A stretch of DNA of 64,000 nt from JAOPZW01 sp963851295 (GTDB taxonomy: Bacteria > Actinomycetota > Thermoleophilia > Solirubrobacterales > Solirubrobacteraceae): contig CAWKOS010000006.1 of NCBI GenBank assembly GCA_963851295.1, positions 1 through 64,000 of the forward strand, in the 5' to 3' direction. Each line of letters starts with the position of its first letter. Position 1 is the stretch's first letter. Under the pieces are notes generated by a model. That model searched no databases and was not told the DNA's origin. It saw nothing but the letters and a program-made list of their open reading frames with translations. The position numbers and the translations under genes were made by a program. Shown here piece after piece: positions 61,696 to 64,000 of the stretch.

Positions 61696-62223
61696 CACGC
61701 TGCGCGGACCCGCTCGCCGTCCCACAGCGCGGGGACGTCGCGCACGCCGAGCGCGATCGCCCGCGCCGTCGCCGCCTCCAGGCCGGAGCGCACGCCGCGC
61801 AGCTCGGCCGCCTTGAGCACGGCCGCCGGGTGCATCTCGCACGCCGCGGCGGCGATCACGACGTTGTCGCGCTCCGCGAGCGAGCGCCCGCCGGCGAAGG
61901 CCTGCCGGTAGGCGGCCAGGGTGAAGGCGACCGTGCGCCCGATCTGCTTGGCGTAGGTCGCCACGCGCATCGCGAAGAGGCTGTCGAAGGGGAACGGGTC
62001 GGGCCAGCGCAGCGGCTGCAGCCCCTGCTCGGCCGCCGCGCGCTCGAGCGCCGTCAGCGCGATGTCGCGCTCCTCGGCGCAGCGGAAGGACTCCCAGCTC
62101 TCGGCGCCCGGCAGCTCGCGCGCCAGCACCGGCGTCCACTCGACGCCGCGGTGGCGCTGCAGCGCGCGCTCGGCGGCCAGATAGGCGGCCGGCGACGCCA
62201 GGTCGAAGAAGAAGGCGGGGCGC

Positions 62224-62246
<23 letters not shown>
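61695..62246 (-). CDS. DsbA-fold (HCCA isomerase-like) protein
   Basis: 183 residues. Thioredoxin-like DsbA fold with FFFDLASPAAYLAAERAL at the N-terminus, where Ser-Pro replaces CxxC, and helical middle LFAMRVATYAKQIGRTVAF. Ser in place of Cys is the mark of the 2-hydroxychromene-2-carboxylate isomerase/kappa-GST group, not of disulfide enzymes. It overlaps the E3 gene end by 23 bp. Substrate unknown. Confidence 0.8.
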
Positions 62247-63609
<1,363 letters not shown>

Positions 63610-63622
63610 AGGGCGGCTGAAT

Positions 63623-64000
63623 CTAACGAACGCGCTGTGGAGCCTGGAGCCTGCCCATCACGCGGATGAGCTTCCAGAACAGCCAACCGGCGCCGCCGAT
63701 GATCGTCACGCACACCACCACGGCGAGCAGGTTCGACGCGCGCAGGAGGAAGAGCGAGAAGAAGACGACGATGATCCCGAGCAGAGCCTCGAAGCCCAGC
63801 ACGGCCCAGTAGCGGGCCAGCCATAGCCCCGCCGCCGCGGTGAACATGACCGCGCAGAAGGCGAGCACGCCGACGGCGCTGGGCTGCTGGCCCTCGACGT
63901 CGACGCCGGCGAGGAAGGCGATCAGGTTGGCGGCGCCCAGCGCGGCAGCGACGAGCGCCGCGGCGATCAGCGCGGGCGGGCGCTCGCCCGGGGCGAGCGG
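63623..64000 (-). CDS. Small multi-helix membrane protein, partial
   Basis: The gene runs off the right edge. The visible frame reads back at least to ALIAAALVAAALGAANLIAF, so the Met at 63868 is internal, not the start. At least four helices are visible: an N-terminal pair, then YWAVLGFEALLGIIVVFFSL and LLAVVVCVTIIGGAGWLFWK. The C-terminal tail is basic. It lies 13 bp upstream of the E3 gene on the same strand. Function unknown. Confidence 0.6.
   Translation of the reverse strand, partial: PLAPGERPPALIAAALVAAALGAANLIAFLAGVDVEGQQPSAVGVLAFCAVMFTAAAGLWLARYWAVLGFEALLGIIVVFFSLFLLRASNLLAVVVCVTIIGGAGWLFWKLIRVMGRLQAPQRVR

Overview
The window is a very GC-rich stretch of a bacterial chromosome with tightly packed genes and many 1-4 bp ATGA/GTGA/TGATG overlaps. 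Several things point to an actinobacterium: frequent GTG starts, three COG4315-type secreted proteins, a transmembrane Ser/Thr kinase, VIT1/CCC1, E1-alpha/E1-beta type 2-oxoacid dehydrogenases and lipoate synthesis. My best inference is the class Thermoleophilia (Solirubrobacter/Conexibacter/Baekduia-like). No rRNA or marker gene is present to prove this.

Left third (1-24 kb): an accessory-looking, regulation-heavy block. It holds an OmpR-type two-component system and a flavinylation/ferric-reductase operon (two tiny membrane proteins, ApbE, a heme membrane protein) leading into a P1B-type metal ATPase with a TPCP motif. Next come a VIT1-like transporter with an ABC (FtsX-type) exporter, a NarL-type kinase/regulator pair, two orphan NarL-type regulators that share a duplicated promoter, an ion channel, a zinc-ribbon protein, a ferredoxin and a convergent kinase/regulator pair. 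A rhomboid-like/MprF-like pair and a DMT transporter end the block. At least four genes here (ABC permease, ion channel, a HIHH membrane protein, a sensor kinase) are each broken by a single-base change inside a short G/C run. There are also a truncated lipoprotein, a truncated COG4315 gene and an antitoxin remnant. The block ends at a tRNA-Ala(CGC) gene.

Middle (24-48 kb): intact housekeeping and signalling genes. These are a HAMP-GAF-GGDEF cyclase, an acidic protein, PhzF, tRNA-Ala(TGC), a Fic protein, a Ser/Thr kinase with an extracellular CHRD-like domain coupled to a COG4315 protein, MFS transporters, a STAS protein and two coupled acyl-CoA dehydrogenases with a divergent GntR/FCD regulator. 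A second GGDEF protein, a methyltransferase, a D,D-carboxypeptidase/rhomboid operon, a CAP-domain protein, LipA, an amidase, a cupin, LipB and a TetR-MFS-cupin-membrane protein unit follow.

Right (48-64 kb): a dispersed 2-oxoacid dehydrogenase region with two E1-alpha/E1-beta pairs, two E2 subunits (one with HRILYG instead of HRxxDG at the acyltransferase site) and one E3. Interspersed are a kinase-fold APH-like gene, a four-PAS GGDEF-EAL protein, a divergent thymidylate synthase-like protein and a DsbA-fold protein. With LipA and LipB about 5-10 kb away, the window encodes lipoate synthesis and octanoyl transfer together with the lipoylated complexes that use it. The last gene runs off the right edge.
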